From positions 1-64,000 of the forward strand of contig NSLH01000002.1 of NCBI GenBank assembly GCA_002763895.1: a stretch of 64,000 bases of DNA. The letters are read 5' to 3'. Below are positions 44,411-51,912 of this stretch, piece by piece. The notes under the pieces were generated by a model. That model had not been told where the DNA came from. It did not search any database and saw nothing but the letters and a program-made list of their open reading frames with translations. Made by a program: the position numbers and the translations under genes. Within the stretch, counting starts at the first letter, position 1, and each line of letters opens with the position of its first letter. The stretch is from [Chlorobium] sp. 445. GTDB lineage: Bacteria > Bacteroidota > Chlorobiia > Chlorobiales > Thermochlorobacteraceae.

Positions 44411-45184
44411 TTGGAAGTTATTGTCCCTACCCTCGTCTCTCTTCTGGCTTCACTTCTGACGCTTTTCTCTGGTTTTGGTCTTGGCATGCTGCTTCTCCCC
44501 GCTTTCACGTTGTTCTTTCCTGTTGAAATTGCTGTGATGATGACAGCTGTTGTCCATTTTGCTAACAATCTCTTCAAACTCTCGCTGCTGGGCAAGTTTG
44601 CCGATAAAGAAGTGGTGCTGAAATTTGGCTTGCCTGCAATTGTTGCGTCATTTTTAGGCGCAAATGTCTTATCAACACTCTCAACGCTGCCTCCAGTTCT
44701 GACCTACCAAGTATTTGGCACGAATGCAGAGGTTTCAGTTGTTAAACTCACACTGGCAATTTTGATGATAGTGTTTGCGCTGTTAGAATTTCAGGAGAGT
44801 GAAGATCGTTTTGCTTTTGACCGAAAGTATCTTTTGCTTGGCGGCGCACTTAGCGGTTTTTTTGGTGGGCTTTCTGGGCATCAAGGAGCATTGCGGACAA
44901 TGTTTCTTTTACGATGCAACTTAGAGAAAAAGACATTTCTTGCCTCTGGCATCCTAATTGCGTGCATGATTGACATCTCACGACTGCTTGTCTATCAACA
45001 TCATTTGGCATGGGCGGCACTTTCAGAAAATGTGCTGACGCTGGTGTCTTGCATCTTGTTTGCGTTTCTAGGTGCGTTTCTTGGTGCAAGATTGGTCGAA
45101 AAAGTTACGATGCGCGGGGTGCAGCGAACTGTTGCCACAATGCTGATACTGATTGCCCTGCTGCTTGGCTTAGGAGTAATTTAG
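44411..45184 (+). CDS. sulfite exporter TauE/SafE (TSUP) family membrane protein
   Basis: A 257-aa polytopic protein with about eight hydrophobic segments and the family signature in two places: TLFSGFGLGMLLLP (residues ~18-31) and GGALSGFFGGLSGHQGALR (~140-158). TSUP proteins export sulfite, sulfoacetate or related anions; the substrate here is unknown. The start appears to be TTG 44411, as no ATG or GTG precedes the first helix. Confidence 0.87.
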   Translation: MEVIVPTLVSLLASLLTLFSGFGLGMLLLPAFTLFFPVEIAVMMTAVVHFANNLFKLSLLGKFADKEVVLKFGLPAIVASFLGANVLSTLSTLPPVLTYQVFGTNAEVSVVKLTLAILMIVFALLEFQESEDRFAFDRKYLLLGGALSGFFGGLSGHQGALRTMFLLRCNLEKKTFLASGILIACMIDISRLLVYQHHLAWAALSENVLTLVSCILFAFLGAFLGARLVEKVTMRGVQRTVATMLILIALLLGLGVI

Positions 45185-45187
45185 ACC

Positions 45188-45218
45188 TTTATTAAAGCAC
45201 ACAAGCGTTGTATATTTA
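45188..45218 (+). promoter_or_regulatory. candidate promoter of metF
   Basis: TTTA (45188-45191), 19 bp, TATATTTA (45211-45218): one mismatch in each element of TTTG-N19-TAnnTTTG. Leader about 26 nt; too short for a SAM riboswitch. Confidence 0.45.
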
Positions 45219-45250
45219 AGTTTTCCTAACAGACAATTGCACGACACGCT

Positions 45251-46144
45251 ATGCTAGTGAAAGATATTCTGCGATCTAATAAAGCAGCTTTCAGTTTTGA
45301 GTTCTTCCCGCCTAAGCAGGAAGCCGATTGGGATAAGCTCTTTCACACGATTGCAGATTTAATGACCCTGAAGCCCTCCTATGTGAGCGTCACGTACGGC
45401 GCAGGTGGTACAACACGGGAGCGCACGCATAACCTTGTCGTGCGTATTCAGCAAGAAACGAGTCTAACTGTAGTCTCTCACCTTACGACTGTCGGCTCAA
45501 GCAAAGAGGAGATTTATCAAATTCTCAAACGCTACGATGAAAATGGCGTGCATAACATTCTTGCTTTGCGAGGTGACCCGCCCAAAAATATGCCGAATTG
45601 GACGCCAGAACATCAAGACTTCAAGTTTGCAGCTGAACTTGTCTCATTTATCAAAATGCATTTTCCACACATGGGCATTGGGGTAGCGGGTTTTCCTGAA
45701 GGACATCCTGCAACGCCAAATCGGCTCAAGGAAATGGATTACCTCAAAATGAAAGTTGATGCTGGTGCAGATTACATTGTTACGCAACTCTTTTTTGACA
45801 ATCACTACTTTTATGACTTTTGCGAGCGATGCGAACTTGCTGGCATTCGTGTGCCGATTATTGCGGGCATTATGCCAATTACGACACGCAGCGGCATGAA
45901 CCGCATGGCGGAGCTTTCGCCTGGAACTTGTTTCCCAGCCAAACTTTTACGGGCTATCAACCGTGTTAAGGATGAAGCGGATGTAGAAAAAGTCGGGGTG
46001 CACTGGGCAACAGAGCAAGTTGCAGACTTAATGCATAACGGCGTGAAAGGCATTCATTTCTATACGCTGAACAGCTCACGCGCTACACTCAAAATCTATG
46101 AAACCCTGGGCGTACAAGACTCCGAGCAACTTGCAGCAGTATAA
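45251..46144 (+). CDS. metF: methylenetetrahydrofolate reductase
   Basis: A 297-aa FAD-dependent TIM-barrel enzyme that reduces 5,10-methylene-THF to 5-methyl-THF for methionine synthesis. FSFEFFPPKQ (catalytic Glu), YVSVTYGAGGTTRERT, LALRGDPP, IGVAGFPEGHP and YIVTQLFFDN are the family blocks in the right order. The C-terminal GIHFYTLNSS is also typical. Single gene with its own promoter. Confidence 0.96.
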   Translation: MLVKDILRSNKAAFSFEFFPPKQEADWDKLFHTIADLMTLKPSYVSVTYGAGGTTRERTHNLVVRIQQETSLTVVSHLTTVGSSKEEIYQILKRYDENGVHNILALRGDPPKNMPNWTPEHQDFKFAAELVSFIKMHFPHMGIGVAGFPEGHPATPNRLKEMDYLKMKVDAGADYIVTQLFFDNHYFYDFCERCELAGIRVPIIAGIMPITTRSGMNRMAELSPGTCFPAKLLRAINRVKDEADVEKVGVHWATEQVADLMHNGVKGIHFYTLNSSRATLKIYETLGVQDSEQLAAV

Positions 46145-46239
46145 ATGCATCTGCTCACGATGTTGAATTCGCACTTCAGTATGCTCATAGGTTTAGCTCC
46201 TAGTAGTTCTACAACATACAACTTTACACCAGTCAGTAG

Positions 46240-46587
46240 ATGAAAATTCCGATTATCATTCAAACCGCTACGCTTCTTGCTATCTCAAATCTATTCATGC
46301 TCTATGCTTGGTACGGACATCTTAAAGACTTAAGCGGTAAGGCGTGGTATGTAGCGGCTATTGTAAGTTGGTTTATTGCACTCTTTGAGTATCTCATTCA
46401 AGTGCCGGCCAACCGCATTGGCTTCACAGAGTATAGCGTAGCACAACTCAAGATTCTCCAAGAAGCAATTTCGCTCATAGTCTTTGTGCCGTTTGTCGTA
46501 TTTTTCATAAAACAGCCGCTCAAACTTGACTATCTTTGGGCTGCACTCTGTATCTTTGCAGCGGTTTATTTCATTTTTCGCTCATAA
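46240..46587 (+). CDS. DUF486 (DMT-like) small membrane protein
   Basis: A 115-aa protein with four membrane helices. SNLFMLYAWYGHLK, FIALFEYLIQVPANRIG and LKILQEAISLIVFVPF are the conserved DUF486 segments. Distantly related to drug/metabolite transporters; function unknown. It ends 3 bp before the methyltransferase gene, so they are probably co-transcribed. Confidence 0.88.
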   Translation: MKIPIIIQTATLLAISNLFMLYAWYGHLKDLSGKAWYVAAIVSWFIALFEYLIQVPANRIGFTEYSVAQLKILQEAISLIVFVPFVVFFIKQPLKLDYLWAALCIFAAVYFIFRS

Positions 46588-46590
46588 TGC

Positions 46591-47418
46591 ATGCAATATG
46601 ACCCGATTAAGCGCAGTCTGGGCAAGGTGTTTAACAAAACGCCCTTTCTGCGTAAAGTCTTTTATCGTTTGCTTGATTTGTTATTCTTGCGTGCCTGGTA
46701 TGTGCACCGTGAGCTCAAAGCGTGGGCAAGTACGCAGCAAAACGGTGCACGCATCTTAGATGCAGGTGCTGGCTTTGGACAGTATGTCTATTTTCTTTCT
46801 CATCTCAATCAAGCGTGGCAAATTCTTGCTGTGGATGTCAAAGCTGAGCAAGTAGAAGATTGCAACCGATTTTTTCAGACAATTGGTAAAACGAACGTTG
46901 TCTTCAAAACTGCAGATCTGACCACTTTCTGTGAGCCTAATGCATTTGATCTTGTCTTGTCGATTGATGTCATGGAGCACATTGAAGATGATGTCGGTGT
47001 ATTTCGCAACCTCTTCAACTCTATGAAAAAAGGTGGACTGCTGTTAATTTCCACGCCCTCCGATAAAGGCGGCTCGGATGCGCATCACGACCACGAAGAG
47101 CACGACGGACACACGCATGGGTTCATTGATGAACATGTGCGAGATGGCTACAGTCTTGAAGATATCGAGCAAAAATTAAAAATGGCAGGGTTTCAGCGCG
47201 TGGAAGCCTACTACACCTACGGCAAGCCCGGCAGTTTAGCATGGCGTCTTTCAATGAAGTATCCGATTCAACTGCTCGGCGTCTCACAAGTTTTTTTCAC
47301 GCTCCTACCGTTTTATTATCTCGTTGTATATCCAGTTGCATTTGTGTTGAACTACTTGGATATGCATATATCGCATCAAAGTGGAACAGGATTATTGGTA
47401 AAGGCATGGAAAATGTAA
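46591..47418 (+). CDS. class I SAM-dependent methyltransferase
   Basis: A 275-aa protein with a Rossmann methyltransferase domain (residues ~45-165): LDAGAGFGQYVYFLS is SAM motif I, DLVLSIDVMEHIEDD motif post-III, LLISTPSDKGG motif IV-V. A His/Asp-rich loop (DAHHDHEEHDGHTHGF) interrupts it, and the C-terminus has a hydrophobic segment (LGVSQVFFTLLPFYYLVVYPVAFVLNYL), suggesting membrane attachment. The acceptor is unknown; membrane-lipid or quinone-like substrates would fit. The stop overlaps the next gene's start region. Confidence 0.85.
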   Translation: MQYDPIKRSLGKVFNKTPFLRKVFYRLLDLLFLRAWYVHRELKAWASTQQNGARILDAGAGFGQYVYFLSHLNQAWQILAVDVKAEQVEDCNRFFQTIGKTNVVFKTADLTTFCEPNAFDLVLSIDVMEHIEDDVGVFRNLFNSMKKGGLLLISTPSDKGGSDAHHDHEEHDGHTHGFIDEHVRDGYSLEDIEQKLKMAGFQRVEAYYTYGKPGSLAWRLSMKYPIQLLGVSQVFFTLLPFYYLVVYPVAFVLNYLDMHISHQSGTGLLVKAWKM

Positions 47419-48653
47419 CTCTGATGCAGAGTGAGAAAAATGCTCTGATGACACATGAAGCCATCAAAGGTATCATTTCAGCAGAGACGGATAAAATTTT
47501 TGAGGAGCTGGTGGCACTGCGGCGCGATTTTCACCGCTATCCAGAATTAGCCTATGAGGAAGTGCGCACGTCGGGCATTGTAGCAGAGTACTTGGAAAGC
47601 TTAGGCTGCGAGGTACAGCGTGGGGTTGCAAAAACAGGTATCGTGGCGCATCTCAAAGGCGATAGAGCAACTGCACAATCTAAAGTTGTAGCCTTGCGTG
47701 CGGATATGGATGCTCTGCCTATGCCTGAAGAGACATCGCATCATTTCCGCTCGCTGATTGAGGGCAAAATGCATGCATGCGGACACGACGCGCACACAGC
47801 CGCGTTGTTAGGCGTAGCTAAAGTGCTAAGTACAATTCGCTGTCATCTTGCAGGCACAGTCAAATTCATCTTCCAGCCGTCTGAGGAAAAAATTCCGGGG
47901 GGCGCAAAGCCAATGCTAGATGAGGGTGTGTTTAGAGATCGACCGCCTGATGCGGTGTTTGGGCAGCATTGCATTCCGCAAGTGCCGGTCGGGAAAATTG
48001 GTTTTTATGCAGGGGCGATGATGGCTGCGGCTGATGAACTCTATATTAGCGTTAAAGGTAAAGGCGGACATGGCTCAGCGCCACACCGTGCAAGTGACCC
48101 GATTGTGGCAGCGGTGCAAATTGTAACCTCGCTGCAAACGATTGTCAGTCGCAATATGCCACCTTCTGCGGCAGTTGTGGTAAGCATCACGGCAATTCAC
48201 GGCGGCAGTGCCACGAACATCATTCCAAATCAAGTGCACATGATGGGCACACTGCGCACAATGGACGAATCGCTCCGAGAACTTGCACACGCGCGTCTCA
48301 AAGATATTGTCCATTTTACAGGCAAGGCAATGGGCGTAGAAGCGGAGATTGAAATTCGCAAAGGCTACCCGGTACTCATTAACGACAAAACCATGACGGA
48401 ATTTGCGTTTCATGCGGCAAAAGAATATGTAGGCGAAGAAAATGCACTGCATGCTGAGCCAATTATGGGCGCAGAAGATTTTGCTTACTTTTTACAGGCC
48501 TGTCCGGGTACATTCTGGCAGTTGGGTGTTGGCAATGCCACGCGTGGCATTGTGCATAACATTCACTCGACGCAGTTTGATATTGATGAAGAAGCCTTGC
48601 GAGTCGGCACAGGCTTTATGAGTTACCTTACTTGGAAATATCTTAGCTTGTGA
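47406..48653 (+). CDS. M20 family amidohydrolase (N-acyl amino acid/hippurate hydrolase type)
   Basis: A 415-aa zinc hydrolase. LRRDFHRYPELAYEE opens the family domain; HACGHDAHTAALLG holds the metal-bridging Cys and His, FQPSEE the catalytic Glu region, KGKGGHGSAPH the dimerisation-domain His and MGAEDFAYF the last metal ligand. It hydrolyses N-acyl amino acids or similar amides; the substrate is not determined. The start is between 47406 and 47448 (three in-frame ATG); the frame is open back to 47241, but that stretch lies within the methyltransferase gene. The stop overlaps the lipase GTG start by 3 bp. Confidence 0.92.
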   Translation: MENVTLMQSEKNALMTHEAIKGIISAETDKIFEELVALRRDFHRYPELAYEEVRTSGIVAEYLESLGCEVQRGVAKTGIVAHLKGDRATAQSKVVALRADMDALPMPEETSHHFRSLIEGKMHACGHDAHTAALLGVAKVLSTIRCHLAGTVKFIFQPSEEKIPGGAKPMLDEGVFRDRPPDAVFGQHCIPQVPVGKIGFYAGAMMAAADELYISVKGKGGHGSAPHRASDPIVAAVQIVTSLQTIVSRNMPPSAAVVVSITAIHGGSATNIIPNQVHMMGTLRTMDESLRELAHARLKDIVHFTGKAMGVEAEIEIRKGYPVLINDKTMTEFAFHAAKEYVGEENALHAEPIMGAEDFAYFLQACPGTFWQLGVGNATRGIVHNIHSTQFDIDEEALRVGTGFMSYLTWKYLSL

Positions 48654-49069
48654 AAAAGCCACTGCCACCGCGCACACTTGCCGCGCTGCGCCCGCCAAGT
48701 TATGAGCATCACTATTTCCAGAATTGGAAGTCGCACCGCTTCAATCCAGATGCCATGACTTTTAACAACTGCAATGCATGGTGGCTTGCAGAAGTTGCAT
48801 TGCTTGCGTATGCAGATGTAGAGTTTATCCAGAAAGTCTTTGACGAAACCGAATTGCATGAGACGGGCGCAAAGGTAAAGACATTTCAAAAAGAAAGTTT
48901 GTGGTGTTTTGTGGCTTACACAGACCAGATACTATTGATTGCATTTCGTGGCACAGAGTTACAAAGTTTTTGGGACAGTGTTCAAGACTTGATAACTGAT
49001 TTTAATTTTTTCCCGGTCAGCGATGGTGCTGGAGCAAAAAGTGCATCGTGGATTTTTGAGCTCAATTGA
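48650..49069 (+). CDS. class 3 lipase, 5' part of a frameshifted gene
   Basis: N-terminal part of a lipase: FNNCNAWWLAEVALLAYAD and LLIAFRGTELQSFWDSVQDLITDFNFFPV are typical of fungal-type (class 3) lipases. The frame breaks in A5 at 49036-49040; with four A it continues GAGAKVHRGFLSSIESVW. As given, the product stops at 49069 after 139 aa. The GTG start overlaps the M20 stop (GTGA), implying coupled translation. No signal peptide. Repaired length about 301 aa. Confidence 0.82.
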   Translation: MKKPLPPRTLAALRPPSYEHHYFQNWKSHRFNPDAMTFNNCNAWWLAEVALLAYADVEFIQKVFDETELHETGAKVKTFQKESLWCFVAYTDQILLIAFRGTELQSFWDSVQDLITDFNFFPVSDGAGAKSASWIFELN

Positions 49070-49556
49070 GAGTGTCTGGCAAGAACTGGAGGCGCATGTA
49101 GCCTCACTCTACATGCAAAAGCCACGCAGAATTTGGCTAACAGGGCACAGTCTTGGTGCAGCGTTAGCAACGCTTGCGGCAGACAAACTGACACGTGAGA
49201 CTGTGCTTCCAGTGCAAGGACTATACACGTTTGGCTCGCCGCGCGTGGGTGACCTAAATTTTCTACAACGCTTTCTTACCTATCCCTTCTCGCGCAATAC
49301 ATACCGCGTTGTACTTGGTGAAGATATTGTGCCGCATGTGCCACCTGTGCGATGGTTTCGGCATATTGGGCGACTGCAGTTTATCAATGAGCGTGATGAA
49401 ATGGTGTCTGTGATGCCCAGTTACCTGTCGCGCCATGCATTGAAGCATGCTCTGAAAGCACTCGTAAGATCGTTAGAGCCACTGAGTTTGAAAAAATTTC
49501 TGAACTTCAACAATCGTTTCTTATTCCTAATTTTTTGGCAGACCATGCGCCGCTGA
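49041..49556 (+). CDS. class 3 lipase, 3' part of the frameshifted gene
   Basis: Continues the lipase after the A-run indel at 49036-49040 (this frame is open from 49023). It carries VHRGFLSSIES, the nucleophile elbow WLTGHSLGAALATL, the Asp region TFGSPRVGD and the His region VLGEDIVPHVPP, completing the catalytic triad. The residues after ~105 of this part are basic and hydrophobic. A cytoplasmic or membrane-associated triglyceride or phospholipid hydrolase; substrate unknown. Confidence 0.83.
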   Translation: MHRGFLSSIESVWQELEAHVASLYMQKPRRIWLTGHSLGAALATLAADKLTRETVLPVQGLYTFGSPRVGDLNFLQRFLTYPFSRNTYRVVLGEDIVPHVPPVRWFRHIGRLQFINERDEMVSVMPSYLSRHALKHALKALVRSLEPLSLKKFLNFNNRFLFLIFWQTMRR

Positions 49557-49620
49557 GCTATGCCATTCGGACATGGAACTGCTATGTTCAATCACTTAAC
49601 CAAAAGCCACGCAAAGCGAT

Positions 49621-50337
49621 ATGGCGCAAGATGCAACCGCTGTGAAAAGAATTGCTTTTATCACAGGTGCCGCTGGGAATCTGGGCACAGCAGTAACCAA
49701 GAAATTTCTAAGCGAAGGCTACCATGTTATCGCCACGCTTGAACCCGGACACGATAACACCGCATTTCTCGCAGCATATCCTGACGCAGAAACGCACACG
49801 ATTGATGTAACACAAGAAGAACAAATAGGGGAACTTGTAAAGCGTACGGCAGCACAGCATCAGCGTATTGATGCTGGGATTTTTTTGGTTGGTGGCTTTG
49901 CAAAGGGGAATCTAGCAGAGACAAATGAGGCAGCATTAGACAAAATGTTTCGGCTCAATTTCAAATCGGCGTTCTTTTCAGCAAAGCCGGTCTTTGAGCA
50001 GATGCTCAAGCAAGGGTTCGGAAATGTGGTGTTCATTGGCGCACGCGCTGGTCTTGATCTTAAAAACGGCAGTTACGCAGTGGCATATGGACTGTCTAAA
50101 TCACTGGTGTTTCGTCTCGCTGAACTCTTCAATGCTGAAGGCAATCCCAAAGGTGTTAGCGCATCGGTTATTGTCCCAAGCATTATTGACACACCACAAA
50201 ACCGCGCCTCCATGCCCAATGCGGATTACAAGTCGTGGATAAAGCCAGAAGAACTTGCAGATGCTATCTACTTTACTTGCTCTACAGTCGGCTCCAAACT
50301 GCGCGATACAGTCCTCAAAGTCTATCACGATGCATAA
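49621..50337 (+). CDS. short-chain dehydrogenase resembling dihydropteridine reductase (QDPR)
   Basis: A 238-aa SDR. The NAD(P) loop is TGAAGNLG (about residues 16-23); the catalytic pair is Tyr156 and Lys160 (YGLSK). The residue 13 positions before Tyr156 is Ala rather than the usual catalytic Ser, as in animal quinonoid dihydropteridine reductase. The stretch IDTPQNRASMPNADYKSW closely resembles the LDTPMNRKSMPEAD segment that I recall from that enzyme. The likely reaction is NADH-dependent recycling of quinonoid dihydrobiopterin, fitting the folE-PTPS pair at 34.8-35.9 kb. Generic SDR activity remains possible. Confidence 0.8.
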   Translation: MAQDATAVKRIAFITGAAGNLGTAVTKKFLSEGYHVIATLEPGHDNTAFLAAYPDAETHTIDVTQEEQIGELVKRTAAQHQRIDAGIFLVGGFAKGNLAETNEAALDKMFRLNFKSAFFSAKPVFEQMLKQGFGNVVFIGARAGLDLKNGSYAVAYGLSKSLVFRLAELFNAEGNPKGVSASVIVPSIIDTPQNRASMPNADYKSWIKPEELADAIYFTCSTVGSKLRDTVLKVYHDA

Positions 50338-50403
50338 CTGTATCTCTTAGACTAAGTCTAGAATTCTATTAACTTTTTATGCATTTTGACAGACAAAAAG
50401 ACT

Positions 50404-50411
50404 TAACTTTG
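50404..50411 (+). promoter_or_regulatory. candidate -7 promoter element (TAACTTTG) of the lipoprotein gene
   Basis: Exact TAnnTTTG match, about 62 nt of leader before ATG 50480. TTTG at 50385-50388 is only 15 bp upstream. A 13-bp palindrome TAGACTAAGTCTA lies further up at 50348-50360. Confidence 0.45.
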
Positions 50412-50479
50412 TGGTGCTGATACAGCCAAATCAGAGGTCGTGGTTGTGTCGGTTTAACCTAAAAGTAAGGAGTATAGCT

Positions 50480-51637
50480 ATGAACTACCGTTATTTTCTT
50501 TCGCTCTTTGTGTTACTGTCTCTACCGTTATGGATAGGATGTTCGGGCAGTAGCGACAACCCCGTTGACACCCAAAGCGAACTTACTGGTCAGGTCATCA
50601 ATACATCTCAAATTGGTGTGCGCAATGCTACTGTTGCCCTCGTCAAACAAGGGGAAAGCTCACCGACTTTTACCACCACCACGAATGACACAGGCGGTTA
50701 TGTGATTCGCAATATCCCAAGTGGTGCATACGCGCTGCGTCTTTCTGCTGCAGGTTATACTGCGCGTGAAGTGACTGGGCTCAACATTGCAGCCAATGCG
50801 CGCCGCATCGATACGCTCCTTGGACCAGCGACGGTATCAGGGCAAATTCTCAACTCTCAAACAGGTCGAGGACTTGCAAATGCTACCGTGAGTTTCAATT
50901 TCGGTACAGATACATCGATTGTACTAACCGCTGTGCGTGCAATTACTGATGCAAATGGCAATTTCACCATTCGCAATGCACCGAGTGGCACATTTGTTTG
51001 CATCGTTCGGGCGTCTGGCTTTATTCCACAAGTGATTCGTAATGTCGTCTTCAATCCAACTGGCACCACGTCATTACCACCCTCGACGATTGTGCAGCGC
51101 CCTGCTGTTGGTGCATTTCGCATCGTGCTGACATGGGGAGAAAATCCTCGTGATTTAGATTCTTATCTGACCGGACCGCTCACAGGCACAAGTCGATTCA
51201 TCTGCTATTTTGCAAATAAGGGACCGACAAACAGCAATGTGGAACTTGATGTGGATGATATAACCAGTTATGGACCGGAGACCATCACTATTGCGGCTTT
51301 TCGAGATGGGGTCTATCGGTATTCTGTGCACAACTATTCTGATCAAAGTGCAAATGGGTTCAGAGGTATTGTAAATTCGCCAGCGCTTGTGCAGGTGTTT
51401 GATAATACTGGGCTGATAAGGGAATTTTCACCACCGACGCCACCAGCGAATGCTGCAGGCAACGCTTGGCGCGTGTTTGAAATCAATGTATCTGGCACAA
51501 CGCGTACGATTGTACCTGTCAATACCTATGTTACAGGCAATGTGGGCGATGTCAGTACCTTTGCAGCAGGTTCAGCATCTGCCAGCGTGCAGATGTCTAA
51601 GAAACACAAAGCTGTGGCACGTCCAGAGGATTTTTAA
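50480..51637 (+). CDS. lipoprotein with two carboxypeptidase-regulatory-like domains and a DUF2135-like domain
   Basis: A 385-aa secreted lipoprotein. The signal peptide MNYRYFLSLFVLLSLPLW ends in a lipobox (IGCSG, lipidated Cys about residue 22). Two beta-sandwich CarboxypepD_reg-like repeats follow: LTGQVINTSQIGVRNATV...GGYVIRNIPSGAYALRLSAAGY and VSGQILNSQTGRGLANATV...GNFTIRNAPSGTF. The C-terminal part RIVLTWGENPRDLDSYLTGP resembles DUF2135/YfaP. AAGGAG is 9 nt before ATG 50480, so the longer GTG frame from 50411, which starts in the promoter, is rejected. Probably an envelope adhesion or polymer-binding protein. Confidence 0.87.
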   Translation: MNYRYFLSLFVLLSLPLWIGCSGSSDNPVDTQSELTGQVINTSQIGVRNATVALVKQGESSPTFTTTTNDTGGYVIRNIPSGAYALRLSAAGYTAREVTGLNIAANARRIDTLLGPATVSGQILNSQTGRGLANATVSFNFGTDTSIVLTAVRAITDANGNFTIRNAPSGTFVCIVRASGFIPQVIRNVVFNPTGTTSLPPSTIVQRPAVGAFRIVLTWGENPRDLDSYLTGPLTGTSRFICYFANKGPTNSNVELDVDDITSYGPETITIAAFRDGVYRYSVHNYSDQSANGFRGIVNSPALVQVFDNTGLIREFSPPTPPANAAGNAWRVFEINVSGTTRTIVPVNTYVTGNVGDVSTFAAGSASASVQMSKKHKAVARPEDF

Positions 51638-51678
51638 GGTGAGTATCTGAGAAAGACCCATCAGTAGGGGATCAGTAG

Positions 51679-51717
51679 GGGATTGATGCTGAAAAGTTAT
51701 CAATCCCTTTTTTATTT
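51679..51717 (+). terminator. intrinsic terminator after the lipoprotein gene
   Basis: Perfect 9-bp stem GGGATTGAT (51679-51687) with ATCAATCCC (51699-51707), 11-nt loop and T6 (51708-51713). Just before it, the 11-mer ATCAGTAGGGG occurs twice in tandem (51660-51681). Confidence 0.9.
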
Positions 51718-51807
51718 GCTATCATCGTCGAGTGGCTGAAAACCCTTGATTTTACAGGCTGCTGCGCATAGCGTTGGCGCTGGAGCTTGAAGAGCGATGT
51801 ATAAACA

Positions 51808-51838
51808 TTTGATTTTGTCGTATTGCCAAGTATCTTTG
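51808..51838 (+). promoter_or_regulatory. promoter of topA (full Bacteroidota-type consensus)
   Basis: TTTG (51808-51811), exactly 19 bp, TATCTTTG (51831-51838): a complete match to TTTG-N19-TAnnTTTG, the best promoter in the window. Transcription start near 51845, leader about 68 nt. Confidence 0.75.
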
Positions 51839-51912
51839 ACCAAATTTTGGAACCTTTTTTGTTCAGATAAGTAGTAGTTCTTGAATCGTTGTCGTTAAAC
51901 GGAAGTAGGCGT

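Noticed and set aside
47241-47405. N-terminal extension of the M20 amidohydrolase
   Set aside because: These 55 codons overlap the methyltransferase gene in another frame and show no family similarity; a start at 47406-47448 fits.
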